Below, piece after piece: positions 22,936 to 23,559 of a stretch of DNA of 23,559 bases. The notes beneath the pieces are model-generated. The model was not told the origin of the DNA, made no database searches, and was given only the letters and a program-made list of their open reading frames with translations. The stretch is from NCBI GenBank assembly GCA_002378665.1, contig DFSO01000016.1, positions 1,088 through 24,646 on the forward strand, written 5' to 3'. The position numbers were made by a program, and so were the translations under genes. How positions within the stretch are numbered: position 1 is the stretch's first letter; each line of letters begins with the position of its first letter. This stretch comes from Loktanella sp. UBA3435. GTDB taxonomy: Bacteria > Pseudomonadota > Alphaproteobacteria > Rhodobacterales > Rhodobacteraceae.

Positions 22936-23187
22936 TTAGTTGCGGGCAATCATCAGAATTTTCCCGATGCCGTTTTCAGCGGCGCCCTGAAAGTCGATGG
23001 TGATGCTATCACCTGCCGCGAGGCCGTCAGACAATACTAAATCAGCAGCGATTGTCCAGATCGTCTTGTCATCCAGAACAATGATATGATCGACACGATC
23101 AAACGCGAGGATGGTGGCTACCACCTGATCTGTGAATGCAGGGACGGTTGAAAAAATAAGTGCTAGAACGGCGAGAATAACGCGCAT
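22936..23187 (-). CDS. small secreted protein, DUF1344-like
   Basis: A protein of 83 residues with a Sec signal peptide (MRVILAVLALIFSTVPAFT). The mature part, VVATILAFDRVDHIIVLDDK followed by TIWTIAADLVLSDGLAAGDS, resembles the small beta-barrel DUF1344 proteins of alphaproteobacteria, in which a short 'I..ID....I.L.DG...' repeat is seen. The match is from memory and is moderate. The start at 23187 follows GGAGGAT by six bases. It is convergent to the fdh operon and has its own promoter region to the right; I see no functional link with formate. Confidence 0.6.
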   Translation of the reverse strand: MRVILAVLALIFSTVPAFTDQVVATILAFDRVDHIIVLDDKTIWTIAADLVLSDGLAAGDSITIDFQGAAENGIGKILMIARN

Positions 23188-23426
23188 TTGGTGATCCTCC
23201 ATATTTGACTTTAGCCATTATCATTTCCCGATGAGTTGCAATCACTATTAGTATTGCGTAGAATTTTGGCTTGAGCTGAGAAAGCCGTGTCGAGGTTTGC
23301 GCGACCACGACGCCAATTTGGCCGTCCGCCAAAAAGGGTATATCAGGGTTTGGAACAGGTATTTTTGCTGTGTTTATCGTGGGCTTAAGTCATGACAACG
23401 AATGACCCAACTTCTCTCGACAGAGG

Positions 23427-23559
23427 TGGTCCTAGATTTTAGACCAGTTTGCAGCCTTGTTAAGATGTATCAGGGTTTCATTTAGGCTGCTAATCTTATT
23501 GGTTCTGTTTTGCTGTCATAGGCCTCATCGGGGGTCAATATGCCGTGCGTCGAATGGGG
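23427..23559. mobile_element. end of an IS3-family insertion sequence (runs off window)
   Basis: The C-terminal coding end of a transposase is followed by about 55 bases of non-coding DNA ending near TGGTCCTAGATTTTAGACCA (23427-23446). That segment is a near-palindrome starting with TG, as expected for an IS terminal repeat. The exact edge and target duplication cannot be fixed because the other end lies outside the window. Confidence 0.55.
23482..23559 (-). CDS. IS3-family transposase, C-terminal end only
   Basis: The last 25 codons of a minus-strand frame read PHSTHGILTPDEAYDSKTEP then IRLAA and a TAA stop at 23482-23484. 'HST.G..TPDEAY' is the end of the DDE integrase domain in IS3-family (OrfB) transposases of Roseobacter-group bacteria. 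The rest is outside the window, so intactness is unknown. Confidence 0.7.
   Translation of the reverse strand, partial: PHSTHGILTPDEAYDSKTEPIRLAA

Noticed and set aside
23338..23480. Repeat of TATCAGGGTTT in the right-hand spacer (near 23340 and 23468)
   Set aside because: Two copies of about 11 bases with different surroundings, one inside the IS end; probably chance. No CRISPR-like regular spacing exists anywhere in the window.

Overview
The window looks like a chromosome segment from a marine alphaproteobacterium of the Roseobacter/Rhodobacteraceae group. This rests on protein style (TRAP transporter with malonate genes, the DUF3305/DUF3306 formate dehydrogenase cluster, a Roseobacter-like IS3-type transposase end) and on moderate-to-high GC with dense operons joined by 4-bp stop/start overlaps. 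No rRNA or tRNA gene was recognised, and the species cannot be named.

Left edge (1-1335): a decayed strip. It holds the 3' end of an unknown gene, a minus-strand scrap of a TauD/gamma-butyrobetaine-dioxygenase-like protein, a broken GlxA-type AraC regulator on the plus strand, and an unidentified minus-strand C-terminal open frame.

Malonate block (1336-8811): a divergent GntR/FCD regulator (probable MatR) faces dctP-dctQ-dctM (TRAP transporter), malonyl-CoA decarboxylase (matA), malonyl-CoA synthetase (matB) and a quinone-oxidoreductase-type MDR protein. A perfect TTGTATACAA palindrome lies between regulator and operon. The likely path is import of malonate, activation to malonyl-CoA, then decarboxylation to acetyl-CoA.

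Tungstate block (8931-11136): tupB-tupC-tupA, an ABC importer with TupA-type binding protein, in overlapping genes.

Formate dehydrogenase block (11137-22868): two divergent operons share the 15581-15882 control region. Leftward: a 649-residue multi-cluster ferredoxin protein, DUF6494, an Mrp/NBP35 Fe-S carrier ATPase, a degenerate biotin/lipoate-ligase-fold protein, and DUF6505. Rightward: DUF3305, DUF3306, a TorD-family chaperone, a small Tat-signal protein, then the structural genes fdhA (Mo/W catalytic subunit, Tat-exported, Cys ligand), fdhB (four 4Fe-4S) and fdhC (cytochrome b), ending with an uncatalogued 43-residue membrane peptide. The adjacent tungstate importer suggests that this periplasm-facing enzyme uses tungsten. 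The leftward operon looks like a dedicated and poorly described assembly module. A strong plus-strand terminator in the leader of the rightward operon suggests attenuation or a small RNA.

Right edge (22897-23559): a bidirectional terminator, a convergent small secreted DUF1344-like protein, and the end of an IS3-family insertion sequence running off the window.
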